A stretch of DNA of 64,000 bases from an uncultured Actinomycetes bacterium (GCA_937926105.1 CALANS010000049.1:1-64000); one strand, 5' to 3'; positions 1 to 9,196 are shown, counted from the stretch's first letter. A program made the numbers and translations. The notes: generated by a model from the sequence alone, not told the origin.

Positions 1-1068
1 TTCAACTTCCCGGCGATGGTGCCGCTGTGGATGGCGGCCAACGCCATCGCCTGCGGCAACGCCTTCGTACTCAAGCCCAGTGAGAAGGACCCGTCGGTCT
101 CGCTACTGCTGGCCGACCTCTGGCAACGGGCGGGGCTGCCCGACGGCGTGTTCACGGTGATCCAGGGCGACCAGCTTGCCGTGCAGAGACTGCTGGAGCA
201 CCCGGACATCGCCGCGGTCAGCTTCGTCGGCTCCACCCCCGTGGCGCGCAGTGTGTACGAGACGGGCACCCGCAACGGCAAGCGCGTGCAGGCCCTCGGC
301 GGCGCCAAGAACCACATGGTCGTGCTGCCGGACGCCGATCTGGATCTGGCCGCGGACGCGGCGGTCTCGGCCGCCTACGGCGCCGCCGGCGAGCGCTGCA
401 TGGCGATCTCGGTGGCCGTCGCAGTGGGCGACGTCGGGGATCGGCTGGTCGAGGCGATCGCCGCCCGCATCCCGCGGCTCACGGTCGGCGACGGCGCCGA
501 GCCGGGCACCGACATGGGGCCGCTGATCACCGCCGAACACCGCGACCGGGTGGCCGGGTACATCGCTGCCGGCGAACGCTCCGGCGCCACCGTGGTGGTC
601 GACGGCCGGGCCGGGCTCGCTGCGGAATCCACAGCGGGATCCATGACGGGCCAGGGCTTCTTCCTCGGTGCCACCCTGCTCGACGGCGTGACGCCGGACA
701 TGAGCGTCTACACCGACGAGATCTTCGGCCCGGTGCTGGCGGTGGTGCGGGCCGACACCTACGAGCAGGCTGTCGCACTGATCAACGCCAACCCGTACGC
801 CAACGGCACGGCGATCTTCACCCGGGACGGCGGCGCGGCCCGGCAATTCCAGTTCGATGTGGAGGTGGGCATGGTCGGCATCAACGTGCCCATTCCCACC
901 CCGGTCGCGTATTACTCGTTCGGCGGCTGGCGGAACTCGCTGTTCGGGGACACCCACATGTACGGCCCGGAGGGCGTGAACTTCTACACCCGCGGCAAGG
1001 TCGTCACCTCCCGCTGGCCCGACCCGGCCACCTCCACCATCGACCTCGGCTTCCCCACCACCCGCTAG
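1..1068 (+). CDS. mmsA: Methylmalonate-semialdehyde dehydrogenase (CoA-acylating), 5' truncated by window edge
   Basis: The reading frame is open from the first base (FNFPAMVPLWM), so the start lies outside the window; 355 residues are visible. The PFNFPAMVPLW-type segment, LKPSEKDPS, the FVGSTPVA cofactor loop and the catalytic-cysteine context GERCMA (Cys at visible residue 133) are typical of MmsA rather than of general aldehyde dehydrogenases. The family oxidises methylmalonate semialdehyde, or malonate semialdehyde, with CoA and NAD to propionyl- or acetyl-CoA in valine, inositol and beta-alanine degradation. Only 13 bases separate it from the next gene, a class III aminotransferase, which fits beta-alanine or beta-aminoisobutyrate catabolism: transamination gives the semialdehyde, MmsA oxidises it. 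Confidence 0.9.
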   Translation, partial: FNFPAMVPLWMAANAIACGNAFVLKPSEKDPSVSLLLADLWQRAGLPDGVFTVIQGDQLAVQRLLEHPDIAAVSFVGSTPVARSVYETGTRNGKRVQALGGAKNHMVVLPDADLDLAADAAVSAAYGAAGERCMAISVAVAVGDVGDRLVEAIAARIPRLTVGDGAEPGTDMGPLITAEHRDRVAGYIAAGERSGATVVVDGRAGLAAESTAGSMTGQGFFLGATLLDGVTPDMSVYTDEIFGPVLAVVRADTYEQAVALINANPYANGTAIFTRDGGAARQFQFDVEVGMVGINVPIPTPVAYYSFGGWRNSLFGDTHMYGPEGVNFYTRGKVVTSRWPDPATSTIDLGFPTTR

Positions 1069-1081
1069 GAGCGCACCCCCC

Positions 1082-2443
1082 ATGACCTCGCCACTGGCAG
1101 GCATTCCCACCGACGGCGCGAGCGTGAAGGCACTCGACCGCGCGCACGTCTTCCACTCCTGGTCCGCGCAAGCGGGGCTGGATCCGCTGCCGGTGAAGTC
1201 GGCCTCCGGCTCGCACTTCACCGACTACGACGGGAATCGCTACCTGGACTTCTCCAGCCAATTGGTCAACGTCAACATCGGCTACCAGCATCCGAAGATG
1301 GTTGCGGCCCTCCAGGAGCAGGTCGCCCGGCTGTGCACCATCCAGCCGGCCTTCGCCAACGACGCGCGCAGCGAGGCGGCACGGCTGATCGCCGAACTCG
1401 CGCCGGGCACCCTGAACCACGTCTTTTTCACCAACGGTGGCGCCGAGGCCAACGAGAATGCCATGCGGATGGCCCGTGGTCACACGGGCCGGTTCAAGGT
1501 GCTGGCCGCGCTGCGCAGCTACCACGGCGCCACCGCCGGCGCCATCGCGCTGACCGGCGAGCCGCGGCGCTGGGAGAATGAGCCCGGCATGCCCGGCATC
1601 GTGCACTTCTTCGGGCCCTACCCCTACCGCTCGGCGTTCTACGCGGCCGACCCGGAGCAGGAGACGCAGCGGGCGCTGGCCCACCTGCGCGAGATCATCA
1701 CCCTGGAGGGGCCGCAGACCGTCGCCGCCATCATCCTGGAGACGGTCGTCGGAACCAACGGAGTGCTGGTGCCCACCCCCGGCTATCTGGCCGGCGTGCG
1801 CGCCCTGTGCGACGAGTTCGGCATCGTGATGATCTGTGACGAGGTGATGGCGGGGTTCGGGCGGTGCGGCGAGTGGTTCGCCGTGGACCACTGGGGTGTG
1901 GTGCCCGACCTGATCACCTTCGCCAAGGGGGTGAACTCCGGCTATGCCCCGCTCGGCGGCGTGATCATCTCCGACGAGATCTACCAGACCTACTGGGACC
2001 GCTCCTATCCCGGCGGCCTGACCTACTCCGGGCACCCGCTGGGCAGCGCCGCCGCGGTGGCCTCGATCACCATCTTCAAACAGGAGGGCATCGTCGAGCA
2101 CGCGCGCAGCATCGGCGAGGACGTGATCGGGCCCGCGTTGGCCAAGCTGGCCGCCAATCATCAGTCCGTCGGTGAGATCCGCGGGCTGGGCGTTTTCTGG
2201 GCGATCGAGCTGGTGACCAACCGGGAGACCCGTGAGCCGCTGGTTCCGTTCAACGCCAAGGGGGCCGAGGCGGCGCCGATGGCCGCGGTCAAGAAGGCCT
2301 GCCTCGCCGAGGGCCTGTGGCCGATGATCGCCGGGAACCGGATCCACGTCGCGCCGCCGTGCATCATCAGCGCCGACGAGGTGCAGGCCGGCATGGCGGT
2401 GTTGGATCAGGCGCTGACCGTCGCGGACTCCTACTACCGGTGA
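1082..2443 (+). CDS. Class III (omega) aminotransferase, PLP-dependent
   Basis: A 453-residue protein, normal length for class III aminotransferases. It has the FTNGGAEANENAMRMAR cofactor-phosphate motif, the CDEVMAGFGR aspartate region and the PLP lysine K282 in ITFAKGVNSGY. The YSGHPLG segment near the second phosphate-binding loop is also present. The ATG is preceded by AGGAG (1067-1071) at about 10 bases, overlapping the mmsA stop region, so the two genes are probably co-transcribed. The neighbour suggests transfer of an amino group from beta-alanine, beta-aminoisobutyrate or a similar omega-amino acid to pyruvate or 2-oxoglutarate; the exact donor cannot be read from the sequence. Confidence 0.88.
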   Translation: MTSPLAGIPTDGASVKALDRAHVFHSWSAQAGLDPLPVKSASGSHFTDYDGNRYLDFSSQLVNVNIGYQHPKMVAALQEQVARLCTIQPAFANDARSEAARLIAELAPGTLNHVFFTNGGAEANENAMRMARGHTGRFKVLAALRSYHGATAGAIALTGEPRRWENEPGMPGIVHFFGPYPYRSAFYAADPEQETQRALAHLREIITLEGPQTVAAIILETVVGTNGVLVPTPGYLAGVRALCDEFGIVMICDEVMAGFGRCGEWFAVDHWGVVPDLITFAKGVNSGYAPLGGVIISDEIYQTYWDRSYPGGLTYSGHPLGSAAAVASITIFKQEGIVEHARSIGEDVIGPALAKLAANHQSVGEIRGLGVFWAIELVTNRETREPLVPFNAKGAEAAPMAAVKKACLAEGLWPMIAGNRIHVAPPCIISADEVQAGMAVLDQALTVADSYYR

Positions 2444-2473
2444 CGGTGCCGTCGCCTCGGCGACGGCACCGTC
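2442..2473 (+). terminator. Perfect 15-bp inverted repeat after the aminotransferase gene
   Basis: GACGGTGCCGTCGCC (2442-2456) is followed after two bases by its exact reverse complement (2459-2473), starting inside the stop codon. There is no T-run after the stem, as is common for actinobacterial terminators. It closes the mmsA-aminotransferase unit. Confidence 0.75.
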
Positions 2474-2545
2474 CCTAACCGGATAGCCGGCGCCAGTCGG
2501 GACGGACCGCGCTCGCCGGTGATCTCTCCCCTACGCTTGTCGTTC

Positions 2546-2794
2546 ATGGACTGGTGGCAGTGGGCGGCCGCGACGGTGGAGGCCGTGCTGCTGCTGATCC
2601 TGGTGCTGCTGTGGTACGACACGCTGCGGGAACGGCCCGGCTGGACGGTGCGGCGGGCTACCAGGGCGGCCGCCATCAGCGCCGTCGGCGTGCCGATCGG
2701 TTTCGTCGTGGTGCTGTTGGTTCCGCTGTGGATCGGGCTGATCCTGCTGGCGATTCCCGCGCTGGCGGTCGCTGCGATGGCGCTGGCCAGCTGA
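2546..2794 (+). CDS. Small membrane protein, Rv3678A-like position
   Basis: An 82-residue protein with two hydrophobic stretches (about residues 7-24 and 44-75) separated by a short basic cytoplasmic-type loop (RERPGWTVRRATR), so probably two transmembrane segments. No catalytic motif is visible. The ATG at 2546 places MDWWQW directly before the first helix; an in-frame GTG at 2519 would add nine residues, and neither has a convincing ribosome site. It lies just upstream of the two ArsA-like ATPase genes, the position of a small conserved protein in mycobacteria. Function unknown; the link to the ATPases is by position only. Confidence 0.6.
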   Translation: MDWWQWAAATVEAVLLLILVLLWYDTLRERPGWTVRRATRAAAISAVGVPIGFVVVLLVPLWIGLILLAIPALAVAAMALAS

Positions 2795-2816
2795 TGGCGA
2801 TGGCAGGCTGAGCGGG

Positions 2817-3887
2817 ATGGGACGCGCGACCGACCGAGCATCGGGCCCCGCAACCACGCTCGAGCCCTCGTCCGGCCATGAGTCCCGACCCGGGGCCAGC
2901 TGGCCCGCCGCCGCCCGTCGGGCTCGGCTGCATGTGGTGACCGGCAAGGGTGGCACCGGCAAGACCACCGTCGCGGCGGCACTGGCCCTGGCTCTGGCAC
3001 GGGACGGTCGCCGGGTGCTGCTGATCGAGGTCGAGGAGCGCCAGGGCATCGCCCAGCTGTTCGACCTGCCCCCGCTGCCCTACGCCGAGCGCAGGATCGC
3101 GCTGGCCCCCGGAGGCGGGGAGGTGCGGGCGCTGGCCATCGACGTCGAGGCCGCGCTGCTGGAGTACTTCGCCATGTTCTACAACCTGGGCTTCGCCGGT
3201 CGCACGCTGAAGAGGATGGGCGCAGTGGAGTTCGCCACCACCCTGGCGCCCGGCCTGCGGGACGTGCTGCTGACCGGCAAAATCAAGGAGACCGTCACCC
3301 GCACCGGGCCGGACGGCCGCCGGGTATACGACGCTGTCGTGGTGGACGCCCCGCCGACCGGGCGCGTGGTCACCTTCCTCAACGTCACCGTCGCGATGGC
3401 CGATCTCGCCCGGCGTGGACCGATCCGCAACCAGGCCGACGGGGTGATCGCGCTGCTGCACTCCCCCGACACCTGTGTGCACCTGGTGACGCTGCTGGAG
3501 GACATGCCGGTCACCGAAACCATCGAGGCGATCGCCGAACTGCGGGCGGCCGAGCTGCCGGTCGGGGCCATCGTCGTCAACCGCGTCACCCCCGACCACC
3601 TGCCGGATGCCCTGCTGGCCAAGGCCGCCGCGGGCACCGTCGACCGCGCGTCGCTGGGCCGAGGGCTGCGCACGCTGGGCATCACCCCGGACCGCGCCCT
3701 GCTGGCCGGGCTGGCCGCCGAGGTGCGCGGTCATGCGCTGCGGGTGCGCGACGAGCGGTCCTGCCGGGCCGACCTGTCGGCCACCGGAGTGGCGATGCTG
3801 GACCTGCCCGGCATGCCGGACGGGGTGCAGCTCGGCGAGGCCTACGAGTTGGCCGACCTGCTGGCCGACCAGGAGGTGGGCGGATGA
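2817..3887 (+). CDS. ArsA/Get3-like ATPase, first subunit (Rv3679-like)
   Basis: A 356-residue P-loop protein of the SIMIBI class. The deviant Walker A is GKGGTGKTT (residues 43-51), with the signature lysine of ArsA/Get3/MinD proteins. VVVDAPPTG is the switch II/Walker B region. It lacks the CxxC pair used by eukaryotic Get3 to dimerise. About 38 N-terminal residues before the P-loop look unstructured. The mycobacterial homologues of this and the next gene (Rv3679-Rv3680) have been described as Get3-like proteins BagA and BagB that act together. Its stop overlaps the start of the partner by four bases (ATGA), which implies coupled translation and equal amounts. What it carries or targets here is unknown. 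Confidence 0.85.
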   Translation: MGRATDRASGPATTLEPSSGHESRPGASWPAAARRARLHVVTGKGGTGKTTVAAALALALARDGRRVLLIEVEERQGIAQLFDLPPLPYAERRIALAPGGGEVRALAIDVEAALLEYFAMFYNLGFAGRTLKRMGAVEFATTLAPGLRDVLLTGKIKETVTRTGPDGRRVYDAVVVDAPPTGRVVTFLNVTVAMADLARRGPIRNQADGVIALLHSPDTCVHLVTLLEDMPVTETIEAIAELRAAELPVGAIVVNRVTPDHLPDALLAKAAAGTVDRASLGRGLRTLGITPDRALLAGLAAEVRGHALRVRDERSCRADLSATGVAMLDLPGMPDGVQLGEAYELADLLADQEVGG

Positions 3888-5152
3888 CGCCGGCTGGCCC
3901 CGCCCGCAGCCAGGTCCGCGCACCCGCGCGCGACCAGGCCGCCGCGCCGGCTGCGAAACCGGCGCTGGACATCGCGGCGCTGCTGACCGACCCGGCCACC
4001 CGGATCGTCGTCACCTGCGGCTCGGGCGGCGTCGGCAAGACCACCACGGCGGCGGCGATGGCCGTGCTGGCCGCGGACGCCGGCCGCACCGTGGCCGTGC
4101 TGACCATCGACCCGGCACGCCGGCTCGCGCAGTCGATGGGATTGACGGAGCTGGACAACACCCCTCGCCGGGTGCAGGTGGACCCGGAATTGAACCCGGA
4201 ATCAGACACCGCCGGCGAGCTGTGGGCGATGATGCTGGACACTCGGCGCACCTTCGACGAGATGGTGGCCGCGCACTCCACGCCGGAGCGGGCCGAGCAG
4301 ATCCTGGCCAACCCCTTCTACCAGACCATCTCCTCGTCGTTTTCCGGCACCCAGGAGTACATGGCGATGGAAAAGCTGGGGCAGCTGTCGGCCACCGGCC
4401 GCTATGACCTGATCGTGGTAGACACCCCGCCCAGCCGGTCGGCGCTGGACTTTCTGGATGCGCCACAGCGGCTCTCGGCGTTCCTGGACGGCCGGATGAT
4501 CCGGCTGCTGGCCACCCCAGGGCGGGGGGTGATGAAGCTGGTGGGCGCCGGTTTCACGCTGTTTGCCAAAGCGGTGACGGCGGTGATCGGCGGGCAGATG
4601 CTCGCCGACGCGGCCCGGTTCGTGCAGCTGTTCGAAGACATGTTCGGCGGTTTCCGGGAGCGGGCGGAGGCGACCTACCGGCTGCTGCGCGACGCGGGCT
4701 CGTCGTTCGTGGTGGTGGCGACCTGCGAGGCGGACGCGCTGCGGGAGGCGTCGTACTTCGCGGACCGGCTGCTGACCGAGCGGATGCCGCTGGCCGGCCT
4801 GGTGCTCAACCGGACGCACCCGCCGCTGGTGGATCTGCCACTGGCCACGGCCGAGGCGGCGCTGGACGAGTGGGGTGCTACCCCGGCGGGTTCGTCACCG
4901 CCGGGCGGGCCGGCCGCCTCACCCTCCCCGTCGCCGTCGGCCAGCAACGCCGTCGCCCTGGCGGGAGCCGCGTTGCGCATCCACGCCGATCGGCTCGCCA
5001 TCCGGGCCCAGGAGCTGCGGATGCGTACCCGCTTCGACCGGGCGCACCCTGAGATTCCCGTGGTGGAGGTGCCCGCCCGCCCTACCGACGTACACGACAT
5101 CCCGGGCCTGCGCGCGGTCGGCGCCGCCCTGACCGGGGACACCACACCCTGA
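3884..5152 (+). CDS. ArsA/Get3-like ATPase, second subunit (Rv3680-like)
   Basis: A 422-residue paralogue of the preceding protein. The deviant Walker A is CGSGGVGKTT (45-54), TIDPARRLAQSMG is the switch I-like segment and VVDTPPSRSALDFLD is the switch II/Walker B segment. A proline/serine-rich insert near residues 330-350 (PAGSSPPGGPAASPSPSPS) interrupts the C-terminal part and is probably a flexible linker. Translationally coupled to its partner by ATGA. It ends 15 bases from the convergent whiB4-like gene. The order ATPase-ATPase-whiB4-ponA2 is the mycobacterial one, which is the main ground for placing the organism. Confidence 0.85.
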   Translation: MTPAGPARSQVRAPARDQAAAPAAKPALDIAALLTDPATRIVVTCGSGGVGKTTTAAAMAVLAADAGRTVAVLTIDPARRLAQSMGLTELDNTPRRVQVDPELNPESDTAGELWAMMLDTRRTFDEMVAAHSTPERAEQILANPFYQTISSSFSGTQEYMAMEKLGQLSATGRYDLIVVDTPPSRSALDFLDAPQRLSAFLDGRMIRLLATPGRGVMKLVGAGFTLFAKAVTAVIGGQMLADAARFVQLFEDMFGGFRERAEATYRLLRDAGSSFVVVATCEADALREASYFADRLLTERMPLAGLVLNRTHPPLVDLPLATAEAALDEWGATPAGSSPPGGPAASPSPSPSASNAVALAGAALRIHADRLAIRAQELRMRTRFDRAHPEIPVVEVPARPTDVHDIPGLRAVGAALTGDTTP

Positions 5153-5167
5153 CCGGGCGGGCCCGCG

Positions 5168-5620
5168 TCAGCTCGCCACACCCCGGCGGGCCTCGTCTCG
5201 AGCCCGTTCCAGCACCACACGCCAGCTGGCCACGTCCGGGCGACGCTTGAGCAGCGCGCGGCGCTGCCGCTCGGTCAGCCCGCCCCACACGCCGAACTCC
5301 ACCTGGTTGTCCAGTGCGTCGGCCAGGCACTCCATCTGCACCGGGCAGTCGCGGCACAGCTTGGCCGCCTCCCGCTGCGCCGCACCGGTGACGAACAACC
5401 GGTCCAGATCACCGTCGGCGCAGATCGCCTCGGCGGCCCAGCGCCGCTCCTCCGCGGTGGGCGCCAGACCCACCATCGCGGCGGCGCCGGCCGGCACCTG
5501 CACCGTCACCGATCCGGACTGCCCGACGCCGTCGGCGGCGGATCCGGTGGCGCTCGGCCGGCCAGCCGGTTCACCGGCCGTGTCGCCCTGACACACGATT
5601 CGCAGGCCTCGCGCGGTCAT
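5168..5620 (-). CDS. whiB4: WhiB-family Fe-S regulator, WhiB4-like
   Basis: A WhiB protein with the four cluster cysteines in the pattern AIC...LCRDCPVQMEC (CX21CX2CX5C), the GVWGG turn and a basic C-terminal segment (TERQRRALLKRRP) for DNA contact. The segment ALDNQVEFGVWGGLTERQRR is very close to mycobacterial WhiB4, and the position next to ponA2 agrees. The ATG at 5620 is chosen because AAGGGGAG sits eight bases before it; a GTG at 5629 would overlap that site. The N-terminal 60 residues are longer than in M. tuberculosis WhiB4 and low in complexity. The family binds a redox-sensitive 4Fe-4S cluster and regulates antioxidant and envelope genes. Confidence 0.9.
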   Translation of the reverse strand: MTARGLRIVCQGDTAGEPAGRPSATGSAADGVGQSGSVTVQVPAGAAAMVGLAPTAEERRWAAEAICADGDLDRLFVTGAAQREAAKLCRDCPVQMECLADALDNQVEFGVWGGLTERQRRALLKRRPDVASWRVVLERARDEARRGVAS

Positions 5621-5831
5621 CGTGCTCACTCCCCTTCGACATCTCCCCCGGGATCACTCCCGGTACTCGCTGGTACTCCGGAACGGGCCCCCTGATGACC
5701 CATCCGGACGGTAAGACGGGGCAACGGTCCGTCGCGTTCCACCGAATTCCGATGGCCAGCGGCGGCACACCGCGCCACTAGCGGCAAGGAGAACGCTCGC
5801 GCCCGGTTGATACCTACCGGTTACCGATGCC
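5621..5831. promoter_or_regulatory. Divergent promoter region between whiB4 and ponA2
   Basis: About 200 bases without a gene separate two divergent starts and must hold both promoters. No convincing -35/-10 pair or operator stands out. The whiB4 ribosome site AAGGGGAG is at its left end. The region shrinks or grows by 99 bases depending on which ponA2 start is used. Confidence 0.45.
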
Positions 5832-8240
5832 GTGACCGACGGTGACCACGCCTCTCCGACCGGCCCCCTGGGCGGCCCATTGGCTCGCACGTCACCGTGG
5901 GATCACCTCGGCCCCGGTACCCTCGTCGACGTGCGCATCATCAGCGGCCTGGCGAAGCTGCTCGTGGCCACCGTGATGGCGGGCATCCTGGTGGCGGGGC
6001 TGCTGCTGCCCTACACCGTCGGCCTTGGACTGACCGCGAACAAGGTCACCGAGGCGATCGAGTCGGCCAACACCGGCACCATGGACATGTCCAAGGTGCC
6101 GCTGCGTAGCACCATCACCGACGCCGACGGCAACACCATCGCCTACGTCTACGACCAGAACCGAACGTGGGTGCCATTGTCGGAGATCTCGGTCTACCTG
6201 CAGAAGGCCGTCATCGCCATCGAGGACCGGCGGTTCCCGGTGCACAAGGGCGTGGACTGGCAGGGCACCATCCGTGCGTTGCTGCAGAACGCCGCCGGCG
6301 AGCCCATCCAGGGCGGGTCCACCATCACCCAGCAGCTGGTGAAGAACTACCAGTTCCTGGTCGCCGCCAAGACTCCGGCGGAGAAGGCCGACGCGATCGC
6401 CACCACGCCGATCCGCAAGCTGCGCGAGGCCAAGATGGCCCTGATGTACGAGAAGTCGCACACCAAGGACCAGATCCTCGAGGAGTACCTGAACCTGGTC
6501 GCGTTCGGCCCGAGCACCTACGGGGCGGAGGCCGCCGCCGAGCATTTCTTCGGGGTGCACGCCGACCGGCTGTCGCTGTCCCAGTCCGCGCTGCTGGCCG
6601 CGATGATCAACAACCCGAACAAGTACAACCCGCTGGTCGGCAGCCAAGCCGACGTCACCCTGCAGCGCCGCAACCAGGTGCTGCAGGACATGGTCCCCAA
6701 GTACGTCACCCAGAAGGCCGCCGACACGGCCGAACAGATCAGCATCGCGCAGGACCTGAATGCCTCGTCCATCCCCAACGGCTGCATCGAGGCCACCGGG
6801 CATGCCACCAACGGTTACTTCTGCCGGTACGTGCTGGACTACCTGGCCGACGCCGGCATCTCCTACGACGACATCTCCACCGGTGGCTACACCATCACCT
6901 CCACGATGGACCCCACGGTGATGAAGGATTCGGTGGACGCGGTCCGCAAGCTGGCCGACCCGGACAACAAGCAGGCGGCCAGGATCGCCAATGTCATCAC
7001 GGTGCTCGAGCCGGGAGCGGGCACCCGCAAGGTGCTGGCACTGGCGGCGAACCGCCCCTACGGGCTGGACGTCGACAAGGGCGAGACGGTGCAGCGGCTG
7101 ACCACCACGTTCGCGCCGCTCGGCGCCGGCAGCATCTTCAAGCTGTTCACGGTCGCGGCCGCCATGGACCGGGGGCTGGGCGTCAACGCCGTGGTCAAGG
7201 TGCCCAAGCAATACACCAGCCCGCTGGTGCCGTCCTTCAAGTTCAGCAACGCCGGGTCGTTTGCACAGTCGATGCCCATCACCCAGGCGCTGGCGGAGTC
7301 GCCGAACACGCCGTTCGTGGCGCTGGAGGATCAGGTCGGCCTGAAGAGGGTCGCCGACATGGCCGTGGCGCTGGGGCTGCGCGGGTACCAGCTGGACGCC
7401 GGCGAGGTGGACCGGGCGTTCGCCGGCACCGGCAGCACCTACCTGCAGGAGATCACCGCGCAGAAGATGGCCTCATTCACGCTCGGGGTGTCCCCGGTGA
7501 GTCCGCTGGAGCTGTCCAACGTGGGTGCCACCCTCGATTCGGACGGCACCTGGTGTCCCCCGACGCCGGTCGCGTCGATCACCGATCGGGATGGCACGCA
7601 GGTGAACTGGAAGCAGCAGCCGTGCGAGCAGGCGGTGCCGCCGGAACTGGCGCGGACCCTGACCAATGCGCTGTACGGCGACATGCACGACAAGGACGGC
7701 ACCGCCTACAACGCGGCGCAGGCGGCGGGCTGGACCCGGGAGTCGGCGAGCAAGACCGGCACCACGCAGGAGTACAAGTCCTCGGCGTTCCTGGGCTACA
7801 CGCCGTATTACAGCGCGGCCGTGGTCACCTGGGACTACCTGAACCATCCGACGTCGATCTGCGTCAAGCCGTTGCGATCCTGCAGCACCGACGAGGCCGA
7901 GAGCGGTGACGGGATGGCCGGCGGGACCGTGCCCGCCGAGACCTGGCTGGCGGCGATGACGCCACTGCACGCCAAGGAGGTCGACACTCCGTTCCCGGTA
8001 TCCGACCCTCGTTATCTGGCCGGGCTACCCACATCGCAGGTGCCGAACGTGGTGAATCTGACCCTGTCGGATGCGAAGGCCCAGTTGTCGGCCCACGGAT
8101 TCACCGAGGTGAACGTGACCTACACCGACAAGTCGGCGGTGCCGGCCAACATCGTGGTCAGCCAGGATCCGGAGGATTCTGCGCTGCCGGGCAGCACGAT
8201 CAACCTCACCGTGTCGTCCGGACCGAGCACCAGTGGGTGA
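5832..8240 (+). CDS. ponA2: Bifunctional penicillin-binding protein, PonA2-like, with C-terminal PASTA domain
   Basis: A class A PBP of up to 802 residues. A membrane anchor (about 36-62) precedes the GT51 glycosyltransferase domain with EDRRF (catalytic Glu131) and GGSTITQQ (161-168). The transpeptidase domain has SIFK (Ser434, Lys437), SPN (490-492) and KTGT (641-644). One PASTA repeat occupies about 735-800, so it polymerises glycan and cross-links peptidoglycan outside the membrane. Residue pattern and gene order match mycobacterial PonA2. The GTG at 5832 gives the longest frame; the GTG at 5931 (VRIISGLAKLL) starts right before the membrane segment and is probably nearer the true start. 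Unlike M. tuberculosis PonA2 it lacks the long proline-rich tail after PASTA. Confidence 0.92.
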   Translation: MTDGDHASPTGPLGGPLARTSPWDHLGPGTLVDVRIISGLAKLLVATVMAGILVAGLLLPYTVGLGLTANKVTEAIESANTGTMDMSKVPLRSTITDADGNTIAYVYDQNRTWVPLSEISVYLQKAVIAIEDRRFPVHKGVDWQGTIRALLQNAAGEPIQGGSTITQQLVKNYQFLVAAKTPAEKADAIATTPIRKLREAKMALMYEKSHTKDQILEEYLNLVAFGPSTYGAEAAAEHFFGVHADRLSLSQSALLAAMINNPNKYNPLVGSQADVTLQRRNQVLQDMVPKYVTQKAADTAEQISIAQDLNASSIPNGCIEATGHATNGYFCRYVLDYLADAGISYDDISTGGYTITSTMDPTVMKDSVDAVRKLADPDNKQAARIANVITVLEPGAGTRKVLALAANRPYGLDVDKGETVQRLTTTFAPLGAGSIFKLFTVAAAMDRGLGVNAVVKVPKQYTSPLVPSFKFSNAGSFAQSMPITQALAESPNTPFVALEDQVGLKRVADMAVALGLRGYQLDAGEVDRAFAGTGSTYLQEITAQKMASFTLGVSPVSPLELSNVGATLDSDGTWCPPTPVASITDRDGTQVNWKQQPCEQAVPPELARTLTNALYGDMHDKDGTAYNAAQAAGWTRESASKTGTTQEYKSSAFLGYTPYYSAAVVTWDYLNHPTSICVKPLRSCSTDEAESGDGMAGGTVPAETWLAAMTPLHAKEVDTPFPVSDPRYLAGLPTSQVPNVVNLTLSDAKAQLSAHGFTEVNVTYTDKSAVPANIVVSQDPEDSALPGSTINLTVSSGPSTSG

Positions 8241-8248
8241 CGTGTGCC

Positions 8249-8294
8249 CTTCGGTGACGGGACCGCTTCGGTGACGGGACTGCTTCGGTGACGG
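8249..8294 (+). repeat. 17-bp tandem repeat, about 2.7 copies, at the ponA2-metallophosphoesterase junction
   Basis: The unit CTTCGGTGACGGGACCG occupies 8249-8265, recurs with one change at 8266-8282 and begins a third time at 8283-8294. Each copy carries a GTG; only the one in the third copy (8288) is in frame with the downstream gene, so the start codon lies inside the repeat. Confidence 0.85.
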
Positions 8295-9196
8295 CGGCTC
8301 GAGGCAACGCCGGGCGGTGGCTGCGCGTCGGAGCGGGGCTCGCCACGGCCGGCCTCGTCACCGCCGGATGGTCCACTCTCGTCGAACGGCAGCTGTTCAC
8401 CCTGCGTCGGGTGCAGGCGCCGGTACTGCGCCCTGGTGCCTGGCCGATGCGGGTGCTGCACCTGTCGGACCTCCACCTGCTGCCCAGGCAGCGGCGCAAG
8501 TCCCGGTGGGTGGCTGCGCTGGCCGACCTGCGCCCCGATCTGGTGATCAACACCGGCGACGTGCTGTCCGGTGCCGCATCGGTGGCCCCCGCCATGGCCG
8601 CGTTCGGCGACCTGCTGACCGTGCCGGGCGGTTTCGTGTTCGGGAACAACGACTTCTATCGCCCCACCCCGAAGTCGCCCCACCGGTACTTCACCCGTCG
8701 CCAGCGGATCCCCCGTGAACCCGACCTGCCCTGGCAGGATCTGCGGGCGGCGCAGGTCGAGCGTGGTTGGCACGATCTGAACAACCACCGCGCGACGCTG
8801 ACGGTGCGCGGGCAGCGTGTGGCGCTGGCCGGCGTGAACGACCCGCACACCGGACGCGACCACTACGAGTTCCTCGAGGGCCGGGCCGATCCGGACGCCG
8901 TGGTGCGCATCGGCGTCACGCACTCACCCGAGCCGCGGGTGCTGGACGCGTTCGCAGCCGATGGCTACGACCTGGTGCTGGCCGGACACACCCACGGCGG
9001 CCAGGTGCGGCTGCCCGGCGTCGGGGCGCTGGTCACCAACTCGGGGCTGGATCGGTCCCGGGCGCGCGGCCTGTCCCGATGGGGCTCGCAGACATGGCTG
9101 CACGTGTCGGCCGGGCTGGGCAACTCGCCGTACATGCCGGTGCGCCTGTTCTGCCGGCCGGAGGCGACGCTGCTGACCCTGGTGCCGCGCGGCTGA
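8288..9196 (+). CDS. Membrane-anchored metallophosphoesterase (Rv3683-like)
   Basis: A 302-residue calcineurin-like phosphoesterase with the complete motif set: LSDLHL (Asp61, His63), NTGDV, GNND (119-122), THSPEP and the terminal GHTHGG (233-238). An N-terminal hydrophobic stretch (about 12-28) should anchor it in the membrane. The family binds two metals and hydrolyses phosphomonoesters or diesters; some bacterial members act on lipid or cell-wall intermediates. It follows ponA2 by 47 bases and is probably in the same operon, which supports an envelope role. The GTG start is the only in-frame one near the membrane segment but lies within a short tandem repeat and has no clear ribosome site. 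Confidence 0.85.
   Translation: MTAARGNAGRWLRVGAGLATAGLVTAGWSTLVERQLFTLRRVQAPVLRPGAWPMRVLHLSDLHLLPRQRRKSRWVAALADLRPDLVINTGDVLSGAASVAPAMAAFGDLLTVPGGFVFGNNDFYRPTPKSPHRYFTRRQRIPREPDLPWQDLRAAQVERGWHDLNNHRATLTVRGQRVALAGVNDPHTGRDHYEFLEGRADPDAVVRIGVTHSPEPRVLDAFAADGYDLVLAGHTHGGQVRLPGVGALVTNSGLDRSRARGLSRWGSQTWLHVSAGLGNSPYMPVRLFCRPEATLLTLVPRG

Noticed and set aside
103..3923. Long minus-strand open frames (up to about 450 codons) opposite mmsA, the aminotransferase and the first ATPase
   Set aside because: They mirror plus-strand genes with clear family motifs, are rich in His/Gly/Arg as expected for antisense of high-GC genes, and match no family.
5892..7909. Long open frames in other frames across ponA2
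   Set aside because: Shadows of a gene with complete GT51 and transpeptidase motifs.
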